Assembly (NCBI GenBank): GCA_964527395.1
Contig: CAZGQD010000013.1
Location: 1-33,941 of the forward strand
Length of the DNA: 33,941 nt
Source: GCA-2688265 sp964527395
GTDB lineage: Archaea > Nanobdellota > Nanobdellia > Woesearchaeales > GW2011-AR9
Direction of reading: 5' to 3'
Part shown: positions 6,882 through 14,396 of the stretch, piece after piece
Position numbering within the stretch: position 1 is the first letter of the stretch
How the letters are laid out: each line of letters begins with the position of its first letter
The notes under the pieces: generated by a model
What the model was told of the DNA's origin: nothing
Seen by the model: the letters and a program-made list of their open reading frames with translations, nothing else
The model's database searches: none
Translations under genes and position numbers: made by a program

Positions 6882-7694
6882 ATGAAAAAAACAAAAAACA
6901 AACATAAATTTAATAAAAATAACTCAACAACAATCATGCATAAACCTAGTGTGAACTTCCCTCAGCTTTCAAAAACTGAATCAATCATTCTAGAATCCAC
7001 CAAAACATTCATAATCTTCCAATCAAGCACAATAAAAAAACTAACTAATCTGAGCAGCATTACCATAACAAACACTCTTCACCAATTAAAAAATAAACAA
7101 GTCATAACACACATATACAAAAACAAATACACCTTAACAAAAAATATCAAAGAAAACATTTACAAAATTGCCACAGAATTAACTTCACCTTCATATATCT
7201 CTTTTTGGACAGCAGCCTCACTAAAAGGCTTAACAACCCAGCAATTACAAACAATTCAACTTGTATCAACAAAACAACATAAACCTATAAAGATTAACAA
7301 TTTTACTATAGAAACAACAACTTACAAAAAAGAAAATTTCACAAATTATCACTTAGAGAACAACATAGAAATTGCTCAAGAAGAAAAGCTCATAATTGAT
7401 CTTCTTTTCAAACCAGAGCAATCTGGCGGAACAAAGGAAATAACCAATATAATAACGGAACTATGGTCAAAAATCAATCAAAGACTACTCCTAAACCAAA
7501 TAAAAAGTTTCAATAACAAATCAATAGCTGCAAGGCTAGGCTACATAATAGAGAAAAATAATCTGCCAGAACGCAAAACATTAATCAAAAAATTACAAAA
7601 ATTTCTCCCAAAATCATATATAAAACTAAATCCAGGAAGAAAAAGAACAAATGAGTATAATAAAAAATGGAGAATAATAGTAAATGATAACTAA
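6882..7694 (+). CDS. abiEi: AbiEi-like antitoxin / transcriptional regulator
   Basis: A 270-aa protein with an N-terminal winged-helix region (LSKTESIILESTKTFIIFQS then a TIKKLTNLSSITITNTLHQL helix-turn-helix) followed by the mixed domain typical of AbiEi (SYISFWTAASLKGLTTQQLQ, IDLLFKPEQSGG). In type IV toxin-antitoxin systems AbiEi represses its own operon and counteracts AbiEii. It overlaps the toxin gene by 11 bases, the usual order. The start is uncertain: ATG 6882 follows two AT-rich boxes (TTTATAAAT near 6847 and TTTTATAC near 6868); an internal ATG at 6936 would remove a Lys/Asn-rich extension. It is very basic and A-rich compared with hef, hinting at separate origin. Confidence 0.75.
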   Translation: MKKTKNKHKFNKNNSTTIMHKPSVNFPQLSKTESIILESTKTFIIFQSSTIKKLTNLSSITITNTLHQLKNKQVITHIYKNKYTLTKNIKENIYKIATELTSPSYISFWTAASLKGLTTQQLQTIQLVSTKQHKPIKINNFTIETTTYKKENFTNYHLENNIEIAQEEKLIIDLLFKPEQSGGTKEITNIITELWSKINQRLLLNQIKSFNNKSIAARLGYIIEKNNLPERKTLIKKLQKFLPKSYIKLNPGRKRTNEYNKKWRIIVNDN

Positions 7695-8472
7695 ACAAGA
7701 ATTAAACAAGATAGCCCAAACAACAAGCCTATCATTGTATCAGCAAGAAAAAGACTATTTTCTAAAGTTATTCTTAAATTTCTATTACAAACACTATGAA
7801 GATGCTATTTTCAAAGGTGGAACTGCTCTAAAATACTTATACAACATTGATCGTTTTTCAGAAGATCTAGACTTCAACATCCAAGATATTAAAAAATTCA
7901 AAAAACAGGTCCATGAAACTATAAAAAGAATCAACGAATTAGGAATAACCACAAAATTCCAAAAAGAAGAAGAATTCAAGGATTCATATACTACAACAAT
8001 TACAGTCCAAGGGCCATTATACACTGGAACAACCCAAACCCAAAATAAATTCAGAATCGATGCTGGTTACAGAACAGGAACACTCAAAAATCCAGAATGG
8101 AAAATAATCAAAAGTGAATATCCTCAAACAAAAAAACAGATACTAACAAAAGTCATGCATACACAAGAGATTTTAGTAGAAAAGATTTTAGCATTAATGT
8201 CTAGAGACAAAGGAAGAGATCTATATTACGTTTGGTATCTTTTAACTTCAAATCTAGAGCTAGATAAAGATCTTCTACATAAAAAACTTGGTGCAGCCAA
8301 GTCCCAAGAGCAAAGCTCGCGGACAGCCAAAATAGAGCAGACTAAAATTGATATAAAAAACATTTGTAGCAAACAAACATATGAACGTGACATGTCAAAG
8401 TTATCATCTAGAATAATTCCTTATGAACAAGTAAAAAAACAAGTTATAAAAGCTTTAAAATATGTTTTATGA
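7684..8472 (+). CDS. abiEii: AbiEii-like nucleotidyltransferase toxin
   Basis: The 262-aa protein has the nucleotidyltransferase core of the AbiEii/AbiGii family: KGGTALKYLY at 44-53, RFSEDLDFNI at 57-66 with the metal-binding DLD, and a later KILALMSRDKGRDLYYVWYL that matches the family's K...R..RDLyD.wyL segment, here with YV instead of the usual D. Related toxins act as nucleotidyltransferases that modify and disable RNA. A 40-bp copy of the modular hairpin element (8286-8325) is read through in frame, adding roughly LGAAKSQEQSSRTA near residues 201-214; whether this alters activity is unknown. The gene is coupled to abiEi by overlap. Confidence 0.82.
   Translation: MITKQELNKIAQTTSLSLYQQEKDYFLKLFLNFYYKHYEDAIFKGGTALKYLYNIDRFSEDLDFNIQDIKKFKKQVHETIKRINELGITTKFQKEEEFKDSYTTTITVQGPLYTGTTQTQNKFRIDAGYRTGTLKNPEWKIIKSEYPQTKKQILTKVMHTQEILVEKILALMSRDKGRDLYYVWYLLTSNLELDKDLLHKKLGAAKSQEQSSRTAKIEQTKIDIKNICSKQTYERDMSKLSSRIIPYEQVKKQVIKALKYVL
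8286..8325 (+). repeat. modular hairpin element, copy C (40 bp), inside abiEii
   Basis: ACTTGG, loop TGCAG, CCAAGT, then CCCAA, stem GAGC-AAA-GCTC, then GCGGACA. It has the same start, core and end as the 99- and 185-bp copies but with only one short internal stem. GTCC in the core can pair with GGAC at the end to close the internal hairpin. It is translated in frame. Confidence 0.6.
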
Positions 8473-8502
8473 CTCTTAATCTCAAGAAAAACCAATATCC
8501 TA

Positions 8503-11055
8503 TCACTCCTCGCCATACTCTAGATCCAAAACACCAAAAATCTTATCACAAATCTTTTTCCCTAGCCCTGGCACAGCTAACAACTCTTCCTTACTAGCCA
8601 AGAGCACCCCTCGAACTGATCCAAAAGAAGCAAGCAACTTACGAGCCAGCTTAGGTCCAACTCCCGGCAAACAAGAAACAATATACTCAGCCCCCTCATT
8701 AACACTTTGCGGCTTCTCCACATGCAATACTTTCTCACCACCACCTGATTGACCACGCTTTGCTAAAAAATAAAGCATCTCAGCAGTATCCTTTTCATCT
8801 TTGGTATATATTATCGGCACAGAAAACCCAATCCCAATGGCAGCAATGGCTCCACGAATCGCGTTAGCATGAACTCGACGTACAGAATAGATATCTTGCG
8901 TCCCTTCCACAATCAAAACAGGCTTCTTAAAAGCATCACGCAACTTAGCAATCTGCGAAATCAATCGACCATCAACTAAACTGTTCACAAAATCAGGTAT
9001 CTTCTTAAGTTCAACCCCAATGTCTCCACCAACCACATAATCAGCAACAGATAACTGCTCTAAACTAACACGGCAGCCCAAATCAATAAGTGACTTCAAC
9101 ACCAAATTCTGTTTTTCACGATGGTCACAAAGCACCACCGGCCCCAGATTCTCAGAACCTTCAACACCAACCCCAAGATCACCATCAGCACCAACGCCAG
9201 CCTCAAACCCAACACCAGAACCACTACTAGAACGATCTCCAACTCCAGCACCAACACTATTAGAAGTAGTAGAAACAGCGTCTGTGCCATCAATACCATT
9301 ATTAACGCAGTTAATGGTGGTATGGCCAGGCGGAGCGTGACCAGTTGCCCTACGTAAGTGGGGTGTTTGGGCACGTGGAGTAGCTGTTTCTACTTCTTCA
9401 CTCTCATTTTTCTTTTTTTCCTTCTCAATTTCTTTTTTATTTTTTTTATTTTCATCTCTACTTGAAGTTTCAGCAGAAATATTCTCTTTTTTCCCAGAAT
9501 ATTCATCCAAACCAACCTGCGAACTAACAACAGAATCCTTCTTAGGCAACAACAACGATTTGTCACGCTTCAACTGCTCCAAGAACTGATACATACGTCT
9601 CTCCTTATGAAACGCAGCCCACCTATAGGCTTCATCACGTGTACCTTTACAAACAAACACCGAAACAAACCCTTCTTCATGCCTACCTGTCCTACCTCGA
9701 CGTTGGATAGTACGCACCGCACTTGGTGTTGGTTCAAAAAACAAAACTCCATCAACTGAAGGTATGTCCAATCCTTCTTCAGCCACCGAAGTCGCAACAA
9801 GTACCGAAAACTCCCCAGCCCGAAACCGATCTAAAACCTCTTTTTGCTGCTTCTGAGTCAACCCAATTCCTCTTTTCTTAGCCTGCCCAACGAAAACGCA
9901 GCAAGAAACCCCTAGTTCATTTAGCACAGTTTCAATTTCAACAGCTGAGTCCCGTAATTCAGTAAAAACCAAAAACTTAGCAAGAGGAAAACCAACAATC
10001 TTGGAGTAAATTAAAGACGACAAACGTTCATGTTTTGGATGCCTAACTCCAGAATTAACTAACTTCTCCAAAAGCACATAAGCTGCCTTAAAGTCACTAT
10101 CCCAAGATAAATTACGAACAGCTTTAACCTTAGAACTAGAAGCACTTTTTAAGAGTTCAGACACATATCGATGACAAGGCCCAGCCCCTTGAGATTCAAT
10201 TAACCCAAGACTATGTTCAACCTTAAGCGCTTCTGCAAGAAGCGAAAGTGCTTTCATCACATCATAATCAACACCTGAACGCAACTTACCCTGCAACTTC
10301 CTTTGCAACAAAAGTATTTGTCCCTTAGTCAAATCAACTTTATTCAACAGCCCCAACTTAACAATCCCTTCCAATTTACGTTTCAAACAAACCTTCAACC
10401 GATCATGCACTTCTTTATAAGCAGCTGGAAACGCAACTTCAATATAATCAGATTTAACTTCTTGTATGTATCCAGCAACATCAGGATCTTTTGGAGTCCG
10501 CACTTCAATATTCTCAACATGCATATTCAAACAAACTTCCTGAATAACTTTCAATTCAGACCCTGGACTAGCTGTCATAGCCAAAACCCGACCATTAGGA
10601 CAAAGCTGCTTAAATCTCTTACAGACCCACACATAACTATAGTTCCCTGTTGCACGATGCGCTTCATCAAACACAATACAAGAAACTTCAGAAAGATCAA
10701 CTCTATTGCTAATTACATCATTTTCTATTGATTGGCAGGTACTTATGATCACTCGAGCAGATTTCCAAAGCTCAGCACGTTTCTTGGGACCAACAGAACC
10801 TGTAAAAAGCACAATAGAATCAGAATCAATATCAAGATGCTTGCGAAAAGAACCAACATGCTGCTCACAAAGTGGTTTTGTAGGTGCCAACATCAATACT
10901 TTCTTTTCTGGAAATTTAATTAATTGATTAACACAAAGCATCATTGAAATTAGACTTTTGCCCAAACCAGTTGGGAGCACAACCAGCGTATCTGAATTAG
11001 CAACAGTACTAAAGATAGTCTGCTGATACAGCCTAGGAACGATTCCTTTTAACAT
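8503..11055 (-). CDS. hef: Hef: archaeal FANCM/XPF-type helicase-nuclease
   Basis: An 850-aa protein that should remodel and cut stalled replication forks. The helicase half has the P-loop PTGLGKS (28-34), DEAH (130-133), TASPGS, and a C-terminal helicase lobe with VATSVAEEGLDIPSVDGVLF and QRRGRTGRHEEG. A ~100-residue low-complexity linker (Lys/Glu-rich, then Gly/Ser/Val-rich) leads to an XPF nuclease domain from about 638 (VVLCDHREKQ) and two HhH motifs at the end (LPGVGPKLARK, VPGLGKKICDK). The nuclease signature reads ELKKIPD at 682-688, where ERKxxxD is usual, so the arginine is replaced by leucine. It follows the AlbA_2 gene with a 23-base overlap. A decayed copy of its last ~50 codons lies at 6645-6803. 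Confidence 0.93.
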   Translation of the reverse strand: MLKGIVPRLYQQTIFSTVANSDTLVVLPTGLGKSLISMMLCVNQLIKFPEKKVLMLAPTKPLCEQHVGSFRKHLDIDSDSIVLFTGSVGPKKRAELWKSARVIISTCQSIENDVISNRVDLSEVSCIVFDEAHRATGNYSYVWVCKRFKQLCPNGRVLAMTASPGSELKVIQEVCLNMHVENIEVRTPKDPDVAGYIQEVKSDYIEVAFPAAYKEVHDRLKVCLKRKLEGIVKLGLLNKVDLTKGQILLLQRKLQGKLRSGVDYDVMKALSLLAEALKVEHSLGLIESQGAGPCHRYVSELLKSASSSKVKAVRNLSWDSDFKAAYVLLEKLVNSGVRHPKHERLSSLIYSKIVGFPLAKFLVFTELRDSAVEIETVLNELGVSCCVFVGQAKKRGIGLTQKQQKEVLDRFRAGEFSVLVATSVAEEGLDIPSVDGVLFFEPTPSAVRTIQRRGRTGRHEEGFVSVFVCKGTRDEAYRWAAFHKERRMYQFLEQLKRDKSLLLPKKDSVVSSQVGLDEYSGKKENISAETSSRDENKKNKKEIEKEKKKNESEEVETATPRAQTPHLRRATGHAPPGHTTINCVNNGIDGTDAVSTTSNSVGAGVGDRSSSGSGVGFEAGVGADGDLGVGVEGSENLGPVVLCDHREKQNLVLKSLIDLGCRVSLEQLSVADYVVGGDIGVELKKIPDFVNSLVDGRLISQIAKLRDAFKKPVLIVEGTQDIYSVRRVHANAIRGAIAAIGIGFSVPIIYTKDEKDTAEMLYFLAKRGQSGGGEKVLHVEKPQSVNEGAEYIVSCLPGVGPKLARKLLASFGSVRGVLLASKEELLAVPGLGKKICDKIFGVLDLEYGEE

Positions 11056-12418
11056 AGTCTAACACCTCCCAATGCCCTTCTTTACGCCCACCAACTCTAA
11101 CGATCATTCCTTTTTTCTTCATATTACTTAAATGATATTTAACTCCATCAGAAGAGATACCTAAAACATCTGCCATCTCATTTCGAGTAATATGTGGATT
11201 TTCTTTAATCAACAGAATAATCTTTTGGGTAGTCTTTTGGGTAGTCTTTTGGGTAGTTTTCTGATCCTTTCCGACCCTTTTCCGACCTTTTTCCACAGTC
11301 TCTCCCACAATTTTCCTAGCATAATTCTTCCTTTCAAAAACAGTGATAAATTGTCTTCCAACTTCTTTGAACTTAACAAGCGGCTCCAAAGACATAATCA
11401 ATCCAATTCCTCTTCCCCACTTTTCAACAAAATCTGCCATATGCAGCATTTCAGCAATTAATTCATTTCTTCTTTCAGAAACATCTTCAAATTTAATTTT
11501 ATCAATTGTCAAGTCTCCATGGAGTAATCCTGGACTACGGATTTCAACTCTATCACTAAAGACTGCAACTTTTACAGCAGCATACAAATAATAGTTACGG
11601 TGACAAAACGCATTAATAATGGCCTCACGAAATGCAGCTTTATCTATTTCTGGAACATCTACTCGATACAAACCATTTAGCTTCATTCCAATGTGGATAT
11701 TTGCCAAAATATACTTTTCTGCTCTTTCAATTAGAGTAAATAGATCTCCATAGAAATCTTGCATATCAATTGTAACTGCAGTACTTTCTCCAAAAACGGC
11801 GCACCTAAGTCTAGAGTTAGGAAAAAATTCTTCAGGGTTTTCAGCAAATAACAAAACAGCTGCATTTGTCAACCCTTCATCAACAAGTAAACCTAATTTT
11901 TTAAGAGAATTTTCAACAGTCTCAAATTCTTTTCCTGCCTTCTCCAAGAACCATTTCAACCTGTCTAAATTAATGTCAGAAACACTAGCAGAAGTACAAA
12001 TTTCTTTATCCCACATCAATTTGTCTTTATTCTTCTTCAAGATCCTCTTTTCAATTTCAAGAGCGCTAAGTTTACGATCACTATCTCCAACTCTAATATA
12101 GGCTCGTCCATATGCAAAATAAGGTCCACTACAACCACTAAACGAAACTTTCACACAACTTTTCCCATTAATTTTCTCTTCAACAATTTCAGGAAATATT
12201 TTAGGTTCAATATTATCAGATATACAGGCAGAAACATCGCGAATAGTTTTCTCATTAACAGTTTGACCTACAACAACTAAATTATTATCAATCCCAAAAT
12301 ACAAACAACCTCCACCATGCTTATTTAGCATAGCCACCATAGAAACTATCCCTTCTTTTAATTCAGAAAGCGACTTTTTAAGTTCAACTACCTCAGATTC
12401 TTCAATCCCATATACCAC
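11033..12418 (-). CDS. AlbA_2/Schlafen-type putative ATP-binding transcriptional regulator with C-terminal winged helix
   Basis: This 461-aa protein has an N-terminal AlbA_2 domain (EVVELKKSLSELKEGIVSMV, then NKHGGGCLYFGID), a central GHKL-ATPase-like segment (DKAAFREAIINAFCHRNYY, VEIRSPGLLHGDL, KWGRGIGLI) and a C-terminal winged helix (NPHITRNEMADVLGISSDGV). A KTTQ repeat links the last two; such repeats are common in this family. It starts with GTG: the ATG-like triplet nearby is out of frame, and TTTATAAG-type TATA (minus strand, 12439-12446) lies about 25 bases upstream. It overlaps the start of hef, so the two are co-transcribed. A regulatory or defence role is suggested by family only. 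Confidence 0.85.
   Translation of the reverse strand: MVYGIEESEVVELKKSLSELKEGIVSMVAMLNKHGGGCLYFGIDNNLVVVGQTVNEKTIRDVSACISDNIEPKIFPEIVEEKINGKSCVKVSFSGCSGPYFAYGRAYIRVGDSDRKLSALEIEKRILKKNKDKLMWDKEICTSASVSDINLDRLKWFLEKAGKEFETVENSLKKLGLLVDEGLTNAAVLLFAENPEEFFPNSRLRCAVFGESTAVTIDMQDFYGDLFTLIERAEKYILANIHIGMKLNGLYRVDVPEIDKAAFREAIINAFCHRNYYLYAAVKVAVFSDRVEIRSPGLLHGDLTIDKIKFEDVSERRNELIAEMLHMADFVEKWGRGIGLIMSLEPLVKFKEVGRQFITVFERKNYARKIVGETVEKGRKRVGKDQKTTQKTTQKTTQKIILLIKENPHITRNEMADVLGISSDGVKYHLSNMKKKGMIVRVGGRKEGHWEVLDYVKRNRS
11222..11257 (-). repeat. three 12-bp tandem repeats coding TTQK
   Basis: Three perfect copies of CTTTTGGGTAGT (plus strand) encode the TTQK repeats between the ATPase-like and winged-helix domains of the AlbA_2 protein. 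Copy number can change without breaking the frame. Confidence 0.85.
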
Positions 12419-12470
12419 TCAAATTCCACAAACTGATTATTTATAAGCCTTGACCGGACCTGACCAGTGT

Positions 12471-12489
12471 CCAGTGGCTTTGCCACTGG
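12471..12489. repeat. perfect 8-bp stem-loop between divergent genes
   Basis: CCAGTGGC-TTT-GCCACTGG is the strongest hairpin in the 208-base gap between the AlbA_2 gene and the ATPase gene. It lies upstream of the AlbA_2 TATA box and is more GC-rich than its surroundings. It is not part of the ACTTGG...CGCGGACA family. No gene is seen in this gap. Confidence 0.5.
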
Positions 12490-12576
12490 GCTTCGAACAG
12501 CTCCTGTGAGATTGGGGAGTGGCTTAAATGTATTAAAAAAAACATAACCTCATCAATGGCTTCATCAACAAAAACC

Positions 12577-12619
12577 TTATATAATTCAAATTAGATAGTT
12601 ATCTAAACAGGATTAGATA
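12577..12619 (+). promoter_or_regulatory. TATA box and operator-like palindrome of the ATPase gene
   Basis: TTATATAA at 12577-12584 is followed by a perfect palindrome TTAGATA-GT-TATCTAA at 12591-12606 and a further half-site TTAGATA at 12613-12619. These sites cover the expected transcription start, a typical place for a repressor. Confidence 0.55.
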
Positions 12620-12626
12620 GTTAAAA

Positions 12627-14099
12627 ATGAAATTAATACATACAGAAAAAAGAATATTTTACGATCGTAAAGAACAAAAAAAACTCTTAAATGATAAATT
12701 CATAAATCTAAGAACAGGTGAATTTGGAGTAATCTATGGTAGGAGACGAACTGGGAAATCAGAATTATTAAGGCAATTTCACAACAAAATCAAGGACCAA
12801 GACAAACTTTTCATAACAGTTACAAGTTCAACCAAAACAGAATTTTCAAGACAATTATCAACCAAAATCCAGGAATCTTTCAATGAAACTGTGATAATAA
12901 ACAATTGGAATGATTTTTTTGACTATCTAATTAACAGACAAAACAACAATAATAATAAAACAATTTTAATCATAGACGAGTTTCAAAGACTGAACAATTT
13001 TGCAAAGGACTTTTTCTTCACTCTTCAAGAATATTGGGATTCTAAACTAAAACATTTACCATTCATGATCTTAATTTGCGGATCTTCTATGAGTATGATG
13101 CACCAAATAGCACTTGAGGAACATGGACCTTTGTACGGAAGAAAAACTTTTGAATTACACATAAAACCCTTTAGATACATTGATTTTCGTGAGATGTTCA
13201 AAGAATTCTCAGAAGAAGAAAAGATAAGGATCTTCTCAATATTTGGTGGAACTCCTAAATATCTTGAAGACTACAAATACTCTAACACTAATGATTTGTT
13301 TGAAGCATACGAAAAGTTAGTATTAATGGACAATGGACCACTTTTTGAAGAACCTCTAAATGCTTTAAAATTTGAACTAAAAAATCCAGGTAGATACATT
13401 TCTATTCTTAGATCTCTTTCTGATGGAAAGATTCAAACTCCAGAAATATCTCAATATTTGGGTATAAAGAACAAACAATTATCTCCTTATCTAAAAACCT
13501 TGGCTGATCTTTTAGATATAATTGAAGATGCAGATCCTTTATTTGGGAAAAAAAGAAACAAAAGATACAAAATAAAAGACAATTTCTTCAGGTTTTGGTA
13601 TAAATTCGTTTGTCCTTTCAGAGAACAACTCGAAATAGGAAACAAAGACCACATCCTAGAAAAAATTTCCAGAGATTTCGATTCATATTTAGGCAAGATA
13701 TTCGAAGACATAGTAAAAGAATTCTTTATTTTAATGAATAACCAAGAAATCAAGACAAAAAAACTAAATTTCACAAAAATAGGTAAATGGTGGGAACTTG
13801 GCGAAGACATTGATTTAGTCTTAGATCAAAAAAACGAAGTAATATTCGTAGAAATCAAGTTCAAAGAAAAGAAAATCGGGTTTAAAGTATACAACGACTT
13901 AGTCAGAAAATCAAAAAAGACTTCTGCCAGTGGGAAATTCACCTACATTTTAGTCTCAAAAGCAGGTTTCAAACAAGATATAATCAACAAAAAGCCAAAA
14001 AACCTAACACTATTAACTCTAAACGATTTGGAACAGATTTGGGACGATCAAACAAAACATATGTCTCCTTCTCAAGAACTTTTATTAAAGTTCCTCTAA
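12627..14099 (+). CDS. archaeal ATPase with C-terminal DUF234 (nuclease-like) domain
   Basis: A 490-aa protein with a P-loop VIYGRRRTGKSELL (GRRRTGKS at 38-45), Walker B ILIIDEFQRL (about 113-122), and a sensor-like LICGSSMSMM. A winged-helix part (about 265-300, ISQYLGIKNKQLSPYLKTLA) precedes DUF234, where GEDIDLVLDQ then EVIFVEIKFKEKK form a possible PD-(D/E)XK nuclease core (D, then ExK). Such ATPase-DUF234 proteins are abundant in archaea and may belong to mobile or defence modules; the exact role is unknown. It is preceded by a palindromic operator and stands alone between divergent and tandem neighbours. Confidence 0.87.
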   Translation: MKLIHTEKRIFYDRKEQKKLLNDKFINLRTGEFGVIYGRRRTGKSELLRQFHNKIKDQDKLFITVTSSTKTEFSRQLSTKIQESFNETVIINNWNDFFDYLINRQNNNNNKTILIIDEFQRLNNFAKDFFFTLQEYWDSKLKHLPFMILICGSSMSMMHQIALEEHGPLYGRKTFELHIKPFRYIDFREMFKEFSEEEKIRIFSIFGGTPKYLEDYKYSNTNDLFEAYEKLVLMDNGPLFEEPLNALKFELKNPGRYISILRSLSDGKIQTPEISQYLGIKNKQLSPYLKTLADLLDIIEDADPLFGKKRNKRYKIKDNFFRFWYKFVCPFREQLEIGNKDHILEKISRDFDSYLGKIFEDIVKEFFILMNNQEIKTKKLNFTKIGKWWELGEDIDLVLDQKNEVIFVEIKFKEKKIGFKVYNDLVRKSKKTSASGKFTYILVSKAGFKQDIINKKPKNLTLLTLNDLEQIWDDQTKHMSPSQELLLKFL

Positions 14100-14214
14100 T
14101 TAAAAGGAAACCACCTTCCCAAAATCAACCAACCCATCGTCTACAAACTATATACTGCGCCCCTATAATCTATTTAAACAAATCAGCCCAAAAACCACTT
14201 GGGGTGAATATCAA

Positions 14215-14250
14215 ATGAATAACAAGGTCAGCTTCTGTGTTTACTACTAA
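14215..14250 (+). CDS. possible 11-aa leader peptide or truncated gene start
   Basis: ATG at 14215 opens MNNKVSFCVYY and stops at 14250. A strong Shine-Dalgarno GGGGTGA (14201-14207) is well placed, and TATTTAAA lies at 14171-14178. The context GGTGAA...ATCAAATGAA closely resembles the start region of the surface-protein gene at 32975. It could be a regulatory leader or the stump of a lost surface gene. The rest of 14100-14396 holds promoter elements only. Confidence 0.25.
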   Translation: MNNKVSFCVYY

Positions 14251-14297
14251 AAAAGAGCAAAGTCCAAAAAGTTTATAAATAACCATCTAATTTGGAC
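14243..14297 (+). promoter_or_regulatory. promoter of the envelope operon with upstream motif and flanking inverted repeat
   Basis: The 16-base motif ACTACTAAAAAAGAGC (14243-14258) stands 15 bases from the TATA core TTATAAA (14273-14279). The TATA is also flanked by a perfect inverted repeat GTCCAAA (14262-14268) / TTTGGAC (14291-14297). The expected start is near 14300, leaving a leader of about 95 bases before the ATG at 14397. Confidence 0.5.
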
Positions 14298-14396
14298 CTT
14301 CAATTAGCTACTTTACTATTATATATGTGCACAAGTAAAAAAGTTAAGAAAAACAAAAAAGGGATTTTCTGGTGATGATGATGGCCGGTTGATTGG

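Noticed and set aside
12471..12520. tRNA T-arm-like GTTCGAA on the minus strand near a GC-rich hairpin
   Set aside because: No acceptor stem, D-arm or anticodon arm can be found at the right distances.
14100..14214. Gene in the gap after the ATPase
   Set aside because: No frame of useful length with start signals; only AT-rich promoter-like sequence.
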